Assembly: GCA_016223165.1 (NCBI GenBank)
Contig: JACRPO010000009.1
Location: 186,001-250,000 of the forward strand
Direction: 5' to 3'
Origin: Burkholderiales bacterium
GTDB taxonomy: Bacteria > Pseudomonadota > Gammaproteobacteria > Burkholderiales > Burkholderiaceae_C
DNA: 64,000 bases
In this document: positions 1 to 9,866 of the stretch, piece by piece
How the letters are laid out: every line of letters begins with the position of its first letter
Position numbering within the stretch: position 1 is the first letter of the stretch
Position numbers and translations under genes: made by a program
Notes under the pieces: model-generated
The model's input: the letters and a program-made list of their open reading frames with translations, nothing else
Database searches by the model: none
Told to the model about the DNA's origin: nothing

Positions 1-60
1 TCCTGCTACTACGCCGGGGACGGCGTGGACATCCACCAGGCGCCGGGGCTTTTCGGCTGA
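1..60 (+). CDS. C-terminal fragment of an unidentified protein
   Basis: The first 60 bases read as an open frame ending in TGA. They encode the tail SCYYAGDGVDIHQAPGLFG, and the gene begins outside the window. Nineteen residues do not identify a family. The codon use (G/C in nearly every third position) and the position about 95 bases before the next start fit a real gene end, but the frame could also be chance. Confidence 0.45.
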   Translation, partial: SCYYAGDGVDIHQAPGLFG

Positions 61-154
61 GCGGCCGCGGGGCCACACGCAGCGCCGTGCGGCCGCGCTA
101 GCATCGCCGGCGCCGTCCACCTCGGGCGGCGCACAGGTCGAGGCGAGGAACACA

Positions 155-1630
155 GTGGCCACAGTGGCAAGAGCGGGCTGGCTCGAGTGGCTGGTAGTGA
201 TCGTGGGAGCCCTGCTGCTCCTCGGCTCGCCGCGCCTCACGCACAGTGCCGAGTGCCCTTCGCGCTTTCGCATCGCGTTTGCGGACGGTTCGAGTTCCTG
301 CCTGAGCGACCACGCGCTTGCGCACGACGACGTGGTGGGCCAGTTCGGGGCCGACGTGCGCCGTGTCGCGCCTCCGAACGGCTACTACGCCATCGCCACC
401 ACGCCCAGGCTGCCGCAATGCAAGCGCGCGGTCGGCATGGGCACCTTGGACGTCACGCTCGCCGCGCCGGCGCTGACCGCCGACGCCGCTTCGCGCGGCG
501 AGAAGGCCGTGCGGGATTGCCGCCTGCGCACCCGCGGCGCCACGGAGGAGTGCCGTTGCCGGCTGATCCTGGTGGACGGCCGCTCGCCGCTCACGCGGGC
601 CGAGTTCGCGCGATATGCCGACGCGGCGCCCGCCGTGGCCGCCGCGCCGGCAGCGCCCGCAACCTCGACCACCCCGAGCAACCCGCCGACGACCACGGCG
701 ACGACGACGCCGACCACCGCCCCGACCACGCCGACCTCCGCCACGCCGACCTCCGCCACGCCCGGCCCCGCGGCCGTCTCGCCGGTGCCCGCGGCTGCCC
801 CGTCTGGCAGCGCGGTCGGCCCCGTCCGGCCGACGGCCACGGCCGAGGAGATCGCGGCGTTGAACCGGCGCGTGGACGAGCTGCAGGCCGCCCTCGCCCG
901 CCCCCCGTCCACCACCGCCGAGCCGGTGCGCGCGAGGCAGCGGGCGCGCGCGCTCGTCATCGGCAACGGCCGCTATGCCCACCTCGGCACGTTGCCCAAC
1001 CCGAAGCGCGATGCCGAGGCCATCGCCGCCAAGCTGCGCGGTTTCGGCATCGAGGTCGACCTGCATCTCGACACCGACCGCCCGGCACTCGTGCGGGCGC
1101 TCGCGGCGTTCCAGGCGCGCGCCGCGGGCTACGACGTGAACATCCTCTTCTACGCCGGCCACGGGCTGCAGGTGGCGGGCATCAACTACATCGTGCCGGT
1201 GGAGATGAACGCCGAGGGCGCCACCGTCGGCGCGGTCAAGCTCAACGGCGTCTCGCTCGACGACGCGCTCGACTACCTGCCGGCGGCCACGCGCCTGGTC
1301 TTCCTCGACGCCTGCCGCGACAACCCGATCGCGCGCTCGCTGCGCAGCACGCGCAGCGGCGCGGGCGTCGGGCTGGCGCCGGTCTCCACGGTGAGCGGCA
1401 CGCTGCTGTCCTACGCCACGCGCGACGGCTCCACGGCCGAGGACGGCACGGGCACCAACAGCCCCTACACGACGGCGCTGCTGCGGCACCTCGATGCCGA
1501 CGAAGACATCGCGCTCGTCCTGCGCCGCGTGCGGCAGGCCGTGCTGCAGGCCACCGGGCAGCGGCAGGAGCCGTGGGAGTACGGCTCGCTGGTCGGCGAG
1601 CAGCTGGTGCTGTCGCGGCTGGCGCGCTGA
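155..1630 (+). CDS. Secreted or membrane-anchored caspase-family (peptidase C14) protein
   Basis: A 491-aa protein. It has an N-terminal hydrophobic export segment (about residues 10-31), a Cys-containing region (32-150), a low-complexity Thr/Pro/Ala linker (about 155-225), a short heptad-like stretch (AALNRRVDELQAAL), and a C-terminal caspase fold (about 265-490). The catalytic pair is visible: His336 in FYAGHG and Cys387 in LDACRDNP. The domain opens with the usual ALVIGNGRYAHLGTLPNPKRDA strand/helix. The start is GTG, with a purine-rich gagg sequence a few bases upstream. Such bacterial metacaspase-like proteins are typically exported or periplasmic, and their substrates are mostly unknown. 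The linker DNA holds a duplicated 15-mer near 736-765. Family assignment is firm; role is unknown. Confidence 0.9.
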   Translation: MATVARAGWLEWLVVIVGALLLLGSPRLTHSAECPSRFRIAFADGSSSCLSDHALAHDDVVGQFGADVRRVAPPNGYYAIATTPRLPQCKRAVGMGTLDVTLAAPALTADAASRGEKAVRDCRLRTRGATEECRCRLILVDGRSPLTRAEFARYADAAPAVAAAPAAPATSTTPSNPPTTTATTTPTTAPTTPTSATPTSATPGPAAVSPVPAAAPSGSAVGPVRPTATAEEIAALNRRVDELQAALARPPSTTAEPVRARQRARALVIGNGRYAHLGTLPNPKRDAEAIAAKLRGFGIEVDLHLDTDRPALVRALAAFQARAAGYDVNILFYAGHGLQVAGINYIVPVEMNAEGATVGAVKLNGVSLDDALDYLPAATRLVFLDACRDNPIARSLRSTRSGAGVGLAPVSTVSGTLLSYATRDGSTAEDGTGTNSPYTTALLRHLDADEDIALVLRRVRQAVLQATGQRQEPWEYGSLVGEQLVLSRLAR

Positions 1631-1746
1631 CCGTCGCCCTGCGTGAGGCCGTCCACGGTGGCGGCCGGCATTTGCTGCACCGCCGCATGAGGTTCAGGGT
1701 TTCCACTTAGGATGCGCGATGGCACTCCTCGCGGGGCGCCCGGCGC

Positions 1747-2709
1747 ATGAACCCCAGACCCATCAACTTCCGCACCCTCGACCTCAACCTGTTGCGTGTC
1801 TTCAACGAGGTGATGGTCGAGCGCAACGTCACGCGCGCGGCCGAGCGGCTGGCCATGTCGCAGCCGGCGGTGAGCAACGCCCTGCGCCGCCTGCGCCAGG
1901 CCACGCATGCCGAGCTCTTCGTGCCCACGTCCACCGGCGTCATGCCCACGGCGCAGGCGCAGGCGCTGTGGCCGGTGGTGCGCCAGGCGCTGGCCAGCCT
2001 GCGCCAGGCGCTCGCGCCGCAGGACTTCGACGCCCGGCACGAGGAGCGCCGCTTCACGCTGGCCATGGCCGATGCGACGGCGGCGCTCTTCCTGCCCGTG
2101 CTCGCCGACGCGCTGCAGCGCGAGCAGGCGCAGGTCGACCTGCGCGTCGTGAGCCTGACGAGCCGCGACCCGCGGCCGCTGCTCGAGCAGGGCGAGGTCG
2201 ATGCCGCGCTCGGCTTCTTTCCGGACGTGAAGAGCGCGCTCGAGACCGAGGGCGACGGCGCGCTGACGCGGCTGGAGCCGCTGTACACCTGCCGCTACCA
2301 GGCCGTGATGCGCCGCGGCCACCGCCTGGCCGCCGAGGGCGCGCTGACGCTCGACGCCTACTGCGAGGCGCTGCACCTGCGCGTCAACTTCGCCGGCCGG
2401 CCGCAGGGCTTCGTCGACGATGCGCTGGCGAAGCTCGGCCGGCGCCGGCGCGTGCTCATCACCGTGAGCCAGTTCGCCACCGCCGGCGCCATGGTGCAGC
2501 AGTCGGACCTCATCACCGTGCTGCCGCGCAGCTACGTGCCGGCCACCGGCTTTGCCGCGGAGCTTGTGATGCGCGACCTGCCCTTCGAGATGCCGCGCAT
2601 CGACGTCGGCCTGCTCTGGCATCGCAGGCACGAGCAGGACACCGCCCAGCACTGGCTGCGCGGCACGCTCAGGCAGGCCGCCACGGCCGTCGCTGGCAAC
2701 CTGCACTGA
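1747..2709 (+). CDS. LysR-family transcriptional regulator
   Basis: A 320-aa protein with the LysR winged helix-turn-helix at about residues 8-66 (LDLNLLRVFNEVMVERNVTRAAERLAMSQPAVSNALRRLR) and an effector-binding substrate-like domain after residue 95. The NFRTLDLNLL opening and the effector domain resemble the NodD/LeuO-like branch. No divergently transcribed target sits directly upstream, so its regulon cannot be read from context. Downstream is a 270-bp gap and then a small hypothetical gene. The ATG has only a weak ribosome-binding site. Confidence 0.92.
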   Translation: MNPRPINFRTLDLNLLRVFNEVMVERNVTRAAERLAMSQPAVSNALRRLRQATHAELFVPTSTGVMPTAQAQALWPVVRQALASLRQALAPQDFDARHEERRFTLAMADATAALFLPVLADALQREQAQVDLRVVSLTSRDPRPLLEQGEVDAALGFFPDVKSALETEGDGALTRLEPLYTCRYQAVMRRGHRLAAEGALTLDAYCEALHLRVNFAGRPQGFVDDALAKLGRRRRVLITVSQFATAGAMVQQSDLITVLPRSYVPATGFAAELVMRDLPFEMPRIDVGLLWHRRHEQDTAQHWLRGTLRQAATAVAGNLH

Positions 2710-2979
2710 TCCAGAGCGCGCCCAACAGGCGCCCTACAGGTGCCCAACGGGCGGCACTTGCGAAGGCGCCGCCGCCCAGGCACCGGGCGTGGGCGCATAC
2801 GGTCCGGAATGTCGCCCAAGGGGGTGCTTCCGAGGCATTCGCCGAACTCATAGGCGCATTCGGACTCGTGATTTCCAATCGATGAGGGTTTACCCTAATC
2901 TCACCATGTGGTCGGGCGCGGTGCCCGGCTCCAGGGCCTCACGAGGGTCCTGCGGACCACCGGAGATAGGGGAGTTCTC

Positions 2980-3333
2980 ATGCACCAGGAAGTCATCTCG
3001 ATCATCCCGCCCGCCCCCGTGCGCGAACCCCGCGCAGCCGACGTGGCCGCTCACATGGCCCTGTGGATCCAGCGCGGCGTCCGGGTGGGCACGTGGATGC
3101 GGCAGGGCGCAAGCCTGGTCCGCCGCGCCGGACGGGCCGTCTGGCGCGCGCTGGAGGAAGAGGGCCGCCGGCGCGCCGAGCGCGAGTTGAAGCTGCGCGG
3201 AACGTCGTTGGCCGCGCTCGAAGCGGCCAAGGTGCGGGCGCTGGCCGACCTGCACGAGCGCAGCGACCCGCGGTTCGCGGCGGAGTTGCGCGCCGCGGCC
3301 GCGCGGCACGAGGTGCTGCACGGTTTGGCCTGA
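2980..3333 (+). CDS. Small hypothetical basic helical protein
   Basis: A 117-aa protein. I chose ATG 2980 because a good Shine-Dalgarno run (ataggggag) lies just upstream. The frame stays open further 5' with a GTG at 2908, but that start lacks such a site. The protein is rich in Arg, Ala and Glu and probably all alpha: a segment ALWIQRGVRVGTWMRQGASLVRRAGRAVWRAL followed by a charged stretch (EEEGRRRAERELKLRG). No known domain is recognised. It converges with the TPP enzyme gene, leaving 7 bases between the stops. Codon bias and the RBS support a real gene of unknown function. Confidence 0.7.
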   Translation: MHQEVISIIPPAPVREPRAADVAAHMALWIQRGVRVGTWMRQGASLVRRAGRAVWRALEEEGRRRAERELKLRGTSLAALEAAKVRALADLHERSDPRFAAELRAAAARHEVLHGLA

Positions 3334-3340
3334 AGAGCCT

Positions 3341-5161
3341 CTACATCGACAGCGAGCCCTCGCGGAACTCAGTCTTGTCGAGCCACACGTTGACGAGCAC
3401 GGCCTTGCCCTGGCGGGCCAGCTCGCGCGCGCGCCGCAGCACCGGGCGCACCTCGTAGCTGCGCTGCACGAGCAGGCCCTCGGCGCCGAAGCCGGCCACC
3501 ACGTCGTGGTAGTTGGAGCGCGCGAGCACGGTGGCGACATCGTCGCCGAGCATCTTCACCTGCTCGCGCGCGATCTGCGTCCAGCCGGCGTCGTTGCCGA
3601 CGACGGCGATGACGGCGATGCCCTGGCGCACGAAGCTGTCGAACTCCGCCAGGCCCCAGCCGCAGGCGCCGTCGCCGAAGACGATCCACACCTCGCGCTC
3701 CGGGCCGGAGTCGGCCGCGGACGTCGGCCGTGCGAGCGCCGCGCCCATCGCGAAGCCGGCGCCGACCCCGAGCGTGCCGAAGGCGCCGGGGTCGAGCCAG
3801 GTCAGCGGCGCGCGCGGGTGCAGCACGTAGCTCGCGGTGGCGACGAAATCGCCGCCGTCGGCGACGAAGACGGCACCCTCGCTCGCCTCGGCCTCCAGCG
3901 CCCGGAAGAAGGCGAGCGGATTGACGAACTGGCCCTGCACCGCCGCCTGCTTGTCGATCTCGGCCTCGCGCTGCAGGTCGCGCGCGCGCAGCGTCGCCGT
4001 CCACCCGGCCCAGTGGTCCACCGCGGTGGGCAGGGTCTGCGCGAGCGAGCGGATGAACTGGCCGGCGTCGCCGATGGCGGCGACGTCGGGCCGGCGGTTC
4101 AGCCGCGCATCCTTGGCGCTGCGGTTGGCGGCGATGAGCGTGGCGCCGCGCCGCACGTGGCGCCCGTAGTCGAGGCGAAAGTCGCAGGGCACGCCGGCCA
4201 GCAGCACGCAGTCGGCCTCGCGCAGGGCCTGCCGGCGCGCGTGGCGCATCTGCAGCGGGTGGTCGCGCCCGAGCAGGCCACGCGCCATGCCCGAGAGATA
4301 GACGGGCACGTTCAGGCGGCCCACCGCCTCGGCCAGCTCGTCGGCCTCGTCGGCCATCACGACGGCCTGGCTGCCGATCACGAAGAGCGGCTGCTTCGCC
4401 CGCTCCAGCATCGCCGCGGCGCGGTGCAGCGCGGCGTCGCTCGCGCGGGGCACGACCACCTGGCGCGGCGCCGAGGGCCGGGAGGCGGGCGCACCGGCGC
4501 CGGCGAACATGCGTTCGGCGTGCCGGCTCAGGTACCAGCGCAGCGCGCGGTCGGGCAGCGCCCGGCCCTGGCCCGCGGCCTCGGCGTACCACTTGCGGAT
4601 CTCGGCCTCGGGGTACAGCAGGTCGACCGGGCACTCGATGAACACCGGCCCCGGCACGCCCGACATCGCGAGCTCGAAGGCCTCGGCCACCGCCGGCGCG
4701 AGGTCGCGCACGCGCCGCATCTTCAGGAAGCGCTTGACGTGCGGCTCGACGAGCGGGCGCTGGTCGATGTCCTGCAGCGCGCCGCGCCCCTGCAGCGCTG
4801 TGGGTGCGGCGCCACCGATGAGGATCACCGGCGACTGCGCGGCCTGCGCGTTCTTCAGCGCCGTGATGGTGTTGGTGATGCCCGGCCCCGCCGTCACCGC
4901 GGCGACGCCCGGGCTGCCGGTGAGGCGCGCCGTGGCGTCGGCGGCAAAGACCGCGGTCACCTCGTCGCGCACGTCGACGATGCGGATGCCGCGCGCCTTG
5001 GCCGCGGCGAGGATGGGCGAGATGTGGCCGCCGCAGAGCGTGAAGATGCGCTGCACGCCGTGCGCGCGCAGCGCCTCGGCGATGCGGTCGCCGCCGTGGG
5101 CCGGGGTCGTCGCTGGCGTCGTCACCCTCTCAGGCCCACAGCACGCGCTGGCCGCGCACAT
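3341..5161 (-). CDS. Thiamine-diphosphate enzyme, ILVBL/2-hydroxyacyl-CoA lyase-like (acetolactate synthase superfamily)
   Basis: A 606-aa protein with the three-domain TPP-enzyme architecture. The N-terminal pyrimidine domain has [14 protein letters not shown] and the catalytic Glu in [13 protein letters not shown]. The central domain contains [14 protein letters not shown]. The C-terminal PP domain has the GDGACGW...GNDAGW cofactor motif. The N-terminal half resembles eukaryotic ILVBL (HACL2) more than true biosynthetic IlvB, which suggests cleavage of 2-hydroxyacyl-CoA rather than acetolactate synthesis; this is inference. The ATG at 5161 has a gaggg site and overlaps the upstream acyl-CoA synthetase gene by 32 bases. 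A GTG at 5125 is an alternative start. The two genes form one transcription unit. Confidence 0.85.
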   Translation of the reverse strand: MCAASACCGPERVTTPATTPAHGGDRIAEALRAHGVQRIFTLCGGHISPILAAAKARGIRIVDVRDEVTAVFAADATARLTGSPGVAAVTAGPGITNTITALKNAQAAQSPVILIGGAAPTALQGRGALQDIDQRPLVEPHVKRFLKMRRVRDLAPAVAEAFELAMSGVPGPVFIECPVDLLYPEAEIRKWYAEAAGQGRALPDRALRWYLSRHAERMFAGAGAPASRPSAPRQVVVPRASDAALHRAAAMLERAKQPLFVIGSQAVVMADEADELAEAVGRLNVPVYLSGMARGLLGRDHPLQMRHARRQALREADCVLLAGVPCDFRLDYGRHVRRGATLIAANRSAKDARLNRRPDVAAIGDAGQFIRSLAQTLPTAVDHWAGWTATLRARDLQREAEIDKQAAVQGQFVNPLAFFRALEAEASEGAVFVADGGDFVATASYVLHPRAPLTWLDPGAFGTLGVGAGFAMGAALARPTSAADSGPEREVWIVFGDGACGWGLAEFDSFVRQGIAVIAVVGNDAGWTQIAREQVKMLGDDVATVLARSNYHDVVAGFGAEGLLVQRSYEVRPVLRRARELARQGKAVLVNVWLDKTEFREGSLSM

Positions 5162-6842
5162 ACCAGCCCTCGACCTGCGCCGCCACCGCCGCCTCGATGC
5201 GGGCGCGCTTGATCTTCATCGTCGGCGTCAGCGTGCCGGCCTCGATGGTCCAGGGCTCGCGCGCGACGACGAGCATGCCGAGCTGCTCGTAGTCGGCGAG
5301 CTGGGCGTTGACGCGCTCGAGCAGCGCCGCCATCTCGGCCTCGAAGCGGCCGCGCAACTCGCTTTCGGCGCTATCGGCGGCCAGGCGCGGCCGCAGGTCC
5401 TCGGCCGGCACCACCAGCGCATAGGCCGAGGGCTGGCCGACGCCGGAGACCATGCACGACTCGACCATCGGGTGCGCGAGCAGCAGGTTCTCGATCGGTG
5501 CCGGCGCGACGTATTTGCCCTTGGCCGTCTTGAACAGTTCCTTGGCGCGGCCGGTGATGCGCAGGAGGCCGTTCGGCCGCCGCTCGCCGAGGTCGCCGGT
5601 GCGGAAGAAGCCGTCTTCGGTGAACGAGGCCGCGGTGAGCTCGGGCTGCTTGTAGTAGCCGCTGAACTGCCCCGGTGACTTGATCAGCACCTCGCCTTCG
5701 GGGCTCAGCTTCACCTGCACGCCCTTCATCGGCACACCCACCCACCCGGGCTCGGCCGCGCCTTCGATGTCGATGCGCGAGCTGTGCGAGAGCGAGTTGT
5801 CCTCGGTCATGCCGTAGCCCTCGACGAGCTTGAGGCCCAGGCGCCGGTACCAGCGGATGAGCTCGGCGGGCAGCGGCGCCGAGCCGCTGCCCGCCGAGAC
5901 CACGGCATCGAGCCCGAGGCCGGCCAGCACCTTCCTGGCGACGATGCGCCCGAGGATGGGGATGCCGAGCAGCCGGTCGAGCTTGGCCGGCGGCATCTTC
6001 GCGAACACGCCCTGCTGGAACTTCAGCCACAGCCGCGGCACCGAGATGAAGAGCGTCGGCCGCGCGCGCTTCACGTCCTCGACGAAGGACTGCAGCGTCT
6101 CGGCGAAGAAGAGGCGGCCCCGGCCGTCCACCAGCGAGGCGCCTTCGACCCAGCTGCGCTCGAAACTGTGCGCCAGCGGCAGGTAGGAGATCATGCGATG
6201 TTCATTGTGCCCGCCGATGCGTTCGCGCACGTCCGCGGCGATGGTGGCCGCCGCACGCGAGAAGGCGCCGAAGGGGTTCATCACGCCCTTGGGCTGCCCG
6301 GTGGAGCCGGAGGTGTAGATAAGCATCGCCAGCTCGTCGGCGCCGCGCGTCGGCCGCCCGGCCAGCGGCGCGGTGCGCGCGGTGATCGCCTCCCAGCCCT
6401 CGAAGGCGCCGCGCGCCTCGGCCGGCGCGAGCGGGAAGGCGATGCACGGCAGCCCCTTCGGCACACCGGGCTGCTGCGCCGGCCAGCTGTCGAGCTTGCC
6501 GACGAAGAGCAGGCTCGCCTCGCTGTGCTCGAGCACGTAGCGCACGGTCTCGGCGGTCTCGGTGGGGAAGATGGCCACCGTCGTGTAGCCGCCGAGCCAG
6601 ATGGCCAGCTCGGCCATGATGAAGTGGGCGCAGTTCTTGGACAGGATGGCCACGCGCGCGCCATCCTTGCCTTTCGGCAAGCCGAGCGACTGCAGGTGTG
6701 CGGCCATGCGCCGCGCTTCGCCGAGCACCTGGCCCCAGGTGTAGTCGACCACCTGGCCGCCGCCCGTGGGCTGCGTGAGGTAGATGCGGTCGGGCTGGCT
6801 CGCTTCGTGGTCGAGAACGTGGTCGAGGATCAGGCGGTCCAT
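5130..6842 (-). CDS. AMP-dependent acyl-CoA synthetase (long-chain fatty-acid-CoA ligase-like)
   Basis: About 570 aa. It has the adenylate-forming signatures: the phosphate loop [17 protein letters not shown], the [11 protein letters not shown] aromatic/acid motif, [33 protein letters not shown] (hinge and A8 region), and a C-terminal Lys region ([12 protein letters not shown]). It activates a carboxylic acid to acyl-AMP and then to the CoA thioester. The length and the extended C-terminal domain match long-chain (FadD15-like) synthetases. I favour the ATG at 6842; a GTG at 6869 is in frame. The next gene, a TPP-dependent lyase, overlaps it, so product and substrate may be linked. Confidence 0.88.
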   Translation of the reverse strand: MDRLILDHVLDHEASQPDRIYLTQPTGGGQVVDYTWGQVLGEARRMAAHLQSLGLPKGKDGARVAILSKNCAHFIMAELAIWLGGYTTVAIFPTETAETVRYVLEHSEASLLFVGKLDSWPAQQPGVPKGLPCIAFPLAPAEARGAFEGWEAITARTAPLAGRPTRGADELAMLIYTSGSTGQPKGVMNPFGAFSRAAATIAADVRERIGGHNEHRMISYLPLAHSFERSWVEGASLVDGRGRLFFAETLQSFVEDVKRARPTLFISVPRLWLKFQQGVFAKMPPAKLDRLLGIPILGRIVARKVLAGLGLDAVVSAGSGSAPLPAELIRWYRRLGLKLVEGYGMTEDNSLSHSSRIDIEGAAEPGWVGVPMKGVQVKLSPEGEVLIKSPGQFSGYYKQPELTAASFTEDGFFRTGDLGERRPNGLLRITGRAKELFKTAKGKYVAPAPIENLLLAHPMVESCMVSGVGQPSAYALVVPAEDLRPRLAADSAESELRGRFEAEMAALLERVNAQLADYEQLGMLVVAREPWTIEAGTLTPTMKIKRARIEAAVAAQVEGWYVRGQRVLWA

Positions 6843-7046
6843 GCGATTGGGGGGTTGGCGGGAGAGCACGCGACGGAACGGAACGCGCCCCGGTCCCGCG
6901 ACGAAGGGCGCCGGAGGTTAAGCCGGGAGGTGCGGCCGGACATCTGGGGCAACCCTGATCGCCCCCCCCCCCGCGCTTTCGCCCATCCGTGCGCGCTTGC
7001 GCCCCAAACCCAAGCGCCGCCGGGAGCCGCGGTCGGGAACGCCCCC
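6843..7046. other. Intergenic region with poly-C tract
   Basis: This gap lies between the acyl-CoA synthetase start and the end of the GGDEF-EAL gene. It contains a run of eleven C at 6962-6972 and no convincing gene. It presumably holds the promoter of the synthetase operon, although no clear -35/-10 pair is visible. Confidence 0.5.
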
Positions 7047-9836
7047 TCAAGCGAGGGCAGGCGCCGCCGGGCTTCGCGGCAGCACCGCGTGCGGGCGCGT
7101 GCCGACCTCGAAGCCGCGCCGCACGCGCGCGGCCGTCGCATCGGCTTGCGCCGGCTGCGCATAGCGAAAGCCCTGGAACTCGTCGCAGCCCAGGGCCAGC
7201 AGGCGCTGCTCCTGCAGCGCCGTCTCGACGCCCTCGGCCACGACGCGCTTGTCCAGCGCGCGCGCCAGCGCGATGACCGAGCGCACGATGGCCTCGGCCG
7301 AATCGCGCAGGCCGAGCTCGATGACGAAGCTGCGGTCGATCTTCAGCACATCCACCGGCAGCTGCTGCAACGCGCCCAGCGACGAATAACCCGTGCCGAA
7401 GTCGTCCAGGGCGACCGTCACCCCCAGGTCGCGCAAGGGCTGCAAGGCCCGGCGCACGCCGGCCACGTCGCCGGCGCAGACGCTCTCGGTGACCTCGATC
7501 TCCAGGTCCTGCGGCGTCAGGCGATGGCGCTGCAGCCCTTCCTGCACTCGCGCGGCGAAGGTGGCGTCCTGCAACTGCAGCGCCGAGACGTTGACCGCCA
7601 CCGGGCCGACCGGCAGCCCCTCGTCACGCCAGCGCCGCGCCTGCGCCAGCGCCGCATCGAGAACGAAATCGCCGAGGCGCCCGATGAGGCCGCTGTCCTC
7701 GGCCACCGGCACGAAGCGCGCCGGCGACACCATGCCGCGCTCGGCGTGGTGCCAGCGCACCAGGGCCTCGACGGAGGCGACGCGTCCGTCGCTCGCGGCG
7801 ATGCGCGGCTGGTAGTGCACCTCCAGCGCACCGGCGTCGAGCGCGGCGCGCAGGTCCCTGACGATCCAGGCGCGCTCGCTCGCGCGGGCGTCCAGCGCAT
7901 CGGCGTAGCGCCGCCAGCAACCGCGACCCTCGGCCTTGGCGGCATACATGGCCAGGTCGGCGCGACGCATCAGCTCGTCGCGGCCCGTGGCGTCATCGGG
8001 ATGACAGGCCACGCCGATGCTGGCGCCGATGTGCAGCGCCAGCCCCTGGACATGGAACGGTAAGGCCATCTGCCGGCACAGCGTCGCGGCCAGCAGCTCC
8101 GCCTCGGCCGGCGTGGCCGGCGCGAGCACGACGAATTCGTCGCCGCCGGGCCGCGCCAGCGTCGCCGTGCCGGGCACCGCGGCGCGAAGGCGGCCGGCCA
8201 CGGCCCGCAGCAACTCGTCGCCCAGCGCATGCCCGAGCGTGTCGTTGATCTCCTTGAATCCGTCCAGGTCGAGGAAGAGGAATGCCTGGCCCTGCCCGGG
8301 CAGCAGCGGCGCGGCCAGCGCCTCGTCGCAGACGTCGGCGAGGCCGTTGCGATTGAGCAGCCCCGTGAGGCTGTCGCGGCGGGCGCGCTCGACGAGGTGA
8401 TGCTCGCGCGTGGCCGCCGCCAGCGCCACGGCGACGCGTTCGCGCAGGTCCTGGATCTCGCGCTGCTGCGCACCTTGCCAGGCAAACGCGCCCGCTGCGG
8501 CGAGCATGAGCAAGGCCACCTGCTCGCCTTGCCAGTGCACCGGCACGAACGACGCGGCCGTGCCGACGGGCGCCACGCCGAGCGCCTGGCGCAGCCAGTC
8601 CGGCTTCTCCGCCGCCGGCGGCCAGTGGCACGCCAGGCCGTCGGCGGGGAGGTCCAGCGCCTCGCTGCCCGGCGTGGCCGATGCGGCGAGCGCACCCGCG
8701 CTGCCGTACAGGTGCCAGCGACACCCGCCCACGTCGCGCGCGGCAATCACCGCCCGCGCACCCGGCACGATCGCCTCCAGGCGCAGCGCCACCCGCGCCA
8801 GCACGGCCGCCGCGTCGGCGCCGTCGAGGATCTCGCGGTCGATCGCCGAGTGCACGGCCATCGCCTGCACCTGCCCGGCGATGTTCGCGGCCATCGTGTT
8901 GAAGGCCGTGGCGAGCTGGCCGAACTCGTCGCTGCGGTCCAGCGTGACGCGCGCCTGCCAGTCGCCGCGGGCGAGGCGTCGCGTGCCGTCGGCGAGCTGG
9001 GCAAGTGGCTCGACGGTACGCCGGACCATGATCAGCCCCAGGGTGGCGATGAGCAGCAGCGTGGCCAGCAGGCCGAGGGCTGCCAGGCGGGGCAACGACA
9101 GCTCGCCGGAATCGCCGCTTTCGCGGCCGGTGCCGCCGCCGCCGTCGCCGCCGTCGCCGCCGTCGCGATAAGGCGCCTGGCCGATCAAGCGCCAGTCGCC
9201 GCTCGCGAACTCCGCGGACATGAACAGGCGCCACTCGTGCGCCGTGCTCACGGGGCCGCCGGCGGGGCAACGCAGCGGCTGGCCGCCGGTGTCGGCCACG
9301 CAGACGCGGGCGGCGGGCCCATCCACGCCGAAGTCCTCCCACAGATAGGCCGGCTCGACCTCGGCCACCCACCAGCCGCGACCCTGCTCGTCGGCATGGC
9401 CCAGCATGACGCGCGCCGGCGCAGCGGCCGTGGCCGGGCGCCAGCGCAGCCGCGCGCCGGCCTTGGTCTGGCCGGCCTGCCAGTCGGTGGCCAGCGCCGC
9501 GTTGCCGGCCACGAACTCGCCGTCCGCGCGCACGGTGGCGATGCGGCTGAGCAATCGGCGCGACGCCGCAGGTGCCTGGGCGGGGGCGAGCCAGCTGCCG
9601 TCGGCCGCGCGCACCGCCAGCAACCCGCGCGCGGCGGAGAGGCGGTCGAAGGCACGCAGGCCGATGTGCTTGAGGTAGTCGTTGTCGGCCCGGATGCGCT
9701 CGGCCTCGGCGCGCGCCTGCCACGCCGGCACGCCGATCGCCGCGAACAGCGCCAGCGGCACGAAGGCGGCGAGCAGCAGCGCCCAGAAGATGCGCTGTCC
9801 GACCTTGCTGGCGAGGAACAGACCCCGGATCCGCAA
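7047..9836 (-). CDS. Membrane-bound HAMP-GGDEF-EAL cyclic-di-GMP enzyme
   Basis: A 929-aa protein. It has one TM helix near residues 18-38, a periplasmic sensor region to about 235, a second TM (LAALGLLATLLLIATLGLIMV), and a HAMP segment (VRRTVEPLAQLADGTRRL). A GAF-like stretch follows, then GGDEF (intact PGGDEFVVL) and EAL (intact VEALVRW, with EVTES and DDFGTGYSSLG). No RxxD inhibitory site precedes GGDEF. It could make or break c-di-GMP, and both active sites look complete. The start appears to be TTG, with a strong gagaggggg site 5 bases before it. It lies 30 bases downstream of a GspG-like gene, probably in the same transcript. A Gly/Asp-rich linker ([11 protein letters not shown]) sits before the second TM. 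Confidence 0.92.
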   Translation of the reverse strand: MRIRGLFLASKVGQRIFWALLLAAFVPLALFAAIGVPAWQARAEAERIRADNDYLKHIGLRAFDRLSAARGLLAVRAADGSWLAPAQAPAASRRLLSRIATVRADGEFVAGNAALATDWQAGQTKAGARLRWRPATAAAPARVMLGHADEQGRGWWVAEVEPAYLWEDFGVDGPAARVCVADTGGQPLRCPAGGPVSTAHEWRLFMSAEFASGDWRLIGQAPYRDGGDGGDGGGGTGRESGDSGELSLPRLAALGLLATLLLIATLGLIMVRRTVEPLAQLADGTRRLARGDWQARVTLDRSDEFGQLATAFNTMAANIAGQVQAMAVHSAIDREILDGADAAAVLARVALRLEAIVPGARAVIAARDVGGCRWHLYGSAGALAASATPGSEALDLPADGLACHWPPAAEKPDWLRQALGVAPVGTAASFVPVHWQGEQVALLMLAAAGAFAWQGAQQREIQDLRERVAVALAAATREHHLVERARRDSLTGLLNRNGLADVCDEALAAPLLPGQGQAFLFLDLDGFKEINDTLGHALGDELLRAVAGRLRAAVPGTATLARPGGDEFVVLAPATPAEAELLAATLCRQMALPFHVQGLALHIGASIGVACHPDDATGRDELMRRADLAMYAAKAEGRGCWRRYADALDARASERAWIVRDLRAALDAGALEVHYQPRIAASDGRVASVEALVRWHHAERGMVSPARFVPVAEDSGLIGRLGDFVLDAALAQARRWRDEGLPVGPVAVNVSALQLQDATFAARVQEGLQRHRLTPQDLEIEVTESVCAGDVAGVRRALQPLRDLGVTVALDDFGTGYSSLGALQQLPVDVLKIDRSFVIELGLRDSAEAIVRSVIALARALDKRVVAEGVETALQEQRLLALGCDEFQGFRYAQPAQADATAARVRRGFEVGTRPHAVLPRSPAAPALA

Positions 9837-9866
9837 TCGACCCCCTCTCGCGCCCCGCGCGGGCGT

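Noticed and set aside
735..765. Duplicated 15-mer in the caspase gene as a CRISPR-like or regulatory repeat
   Set aside because: It is an in-frame duplication in a Thr/Pro linker with only two copies and no spacers.
6962..6972. Eleven-C homopolymer as a phase-variation switch
   Set aside because: It lies in a gap rather than in a coding start, and there is no evidence of promoter spacing control; it could equally be a sequencing length error.
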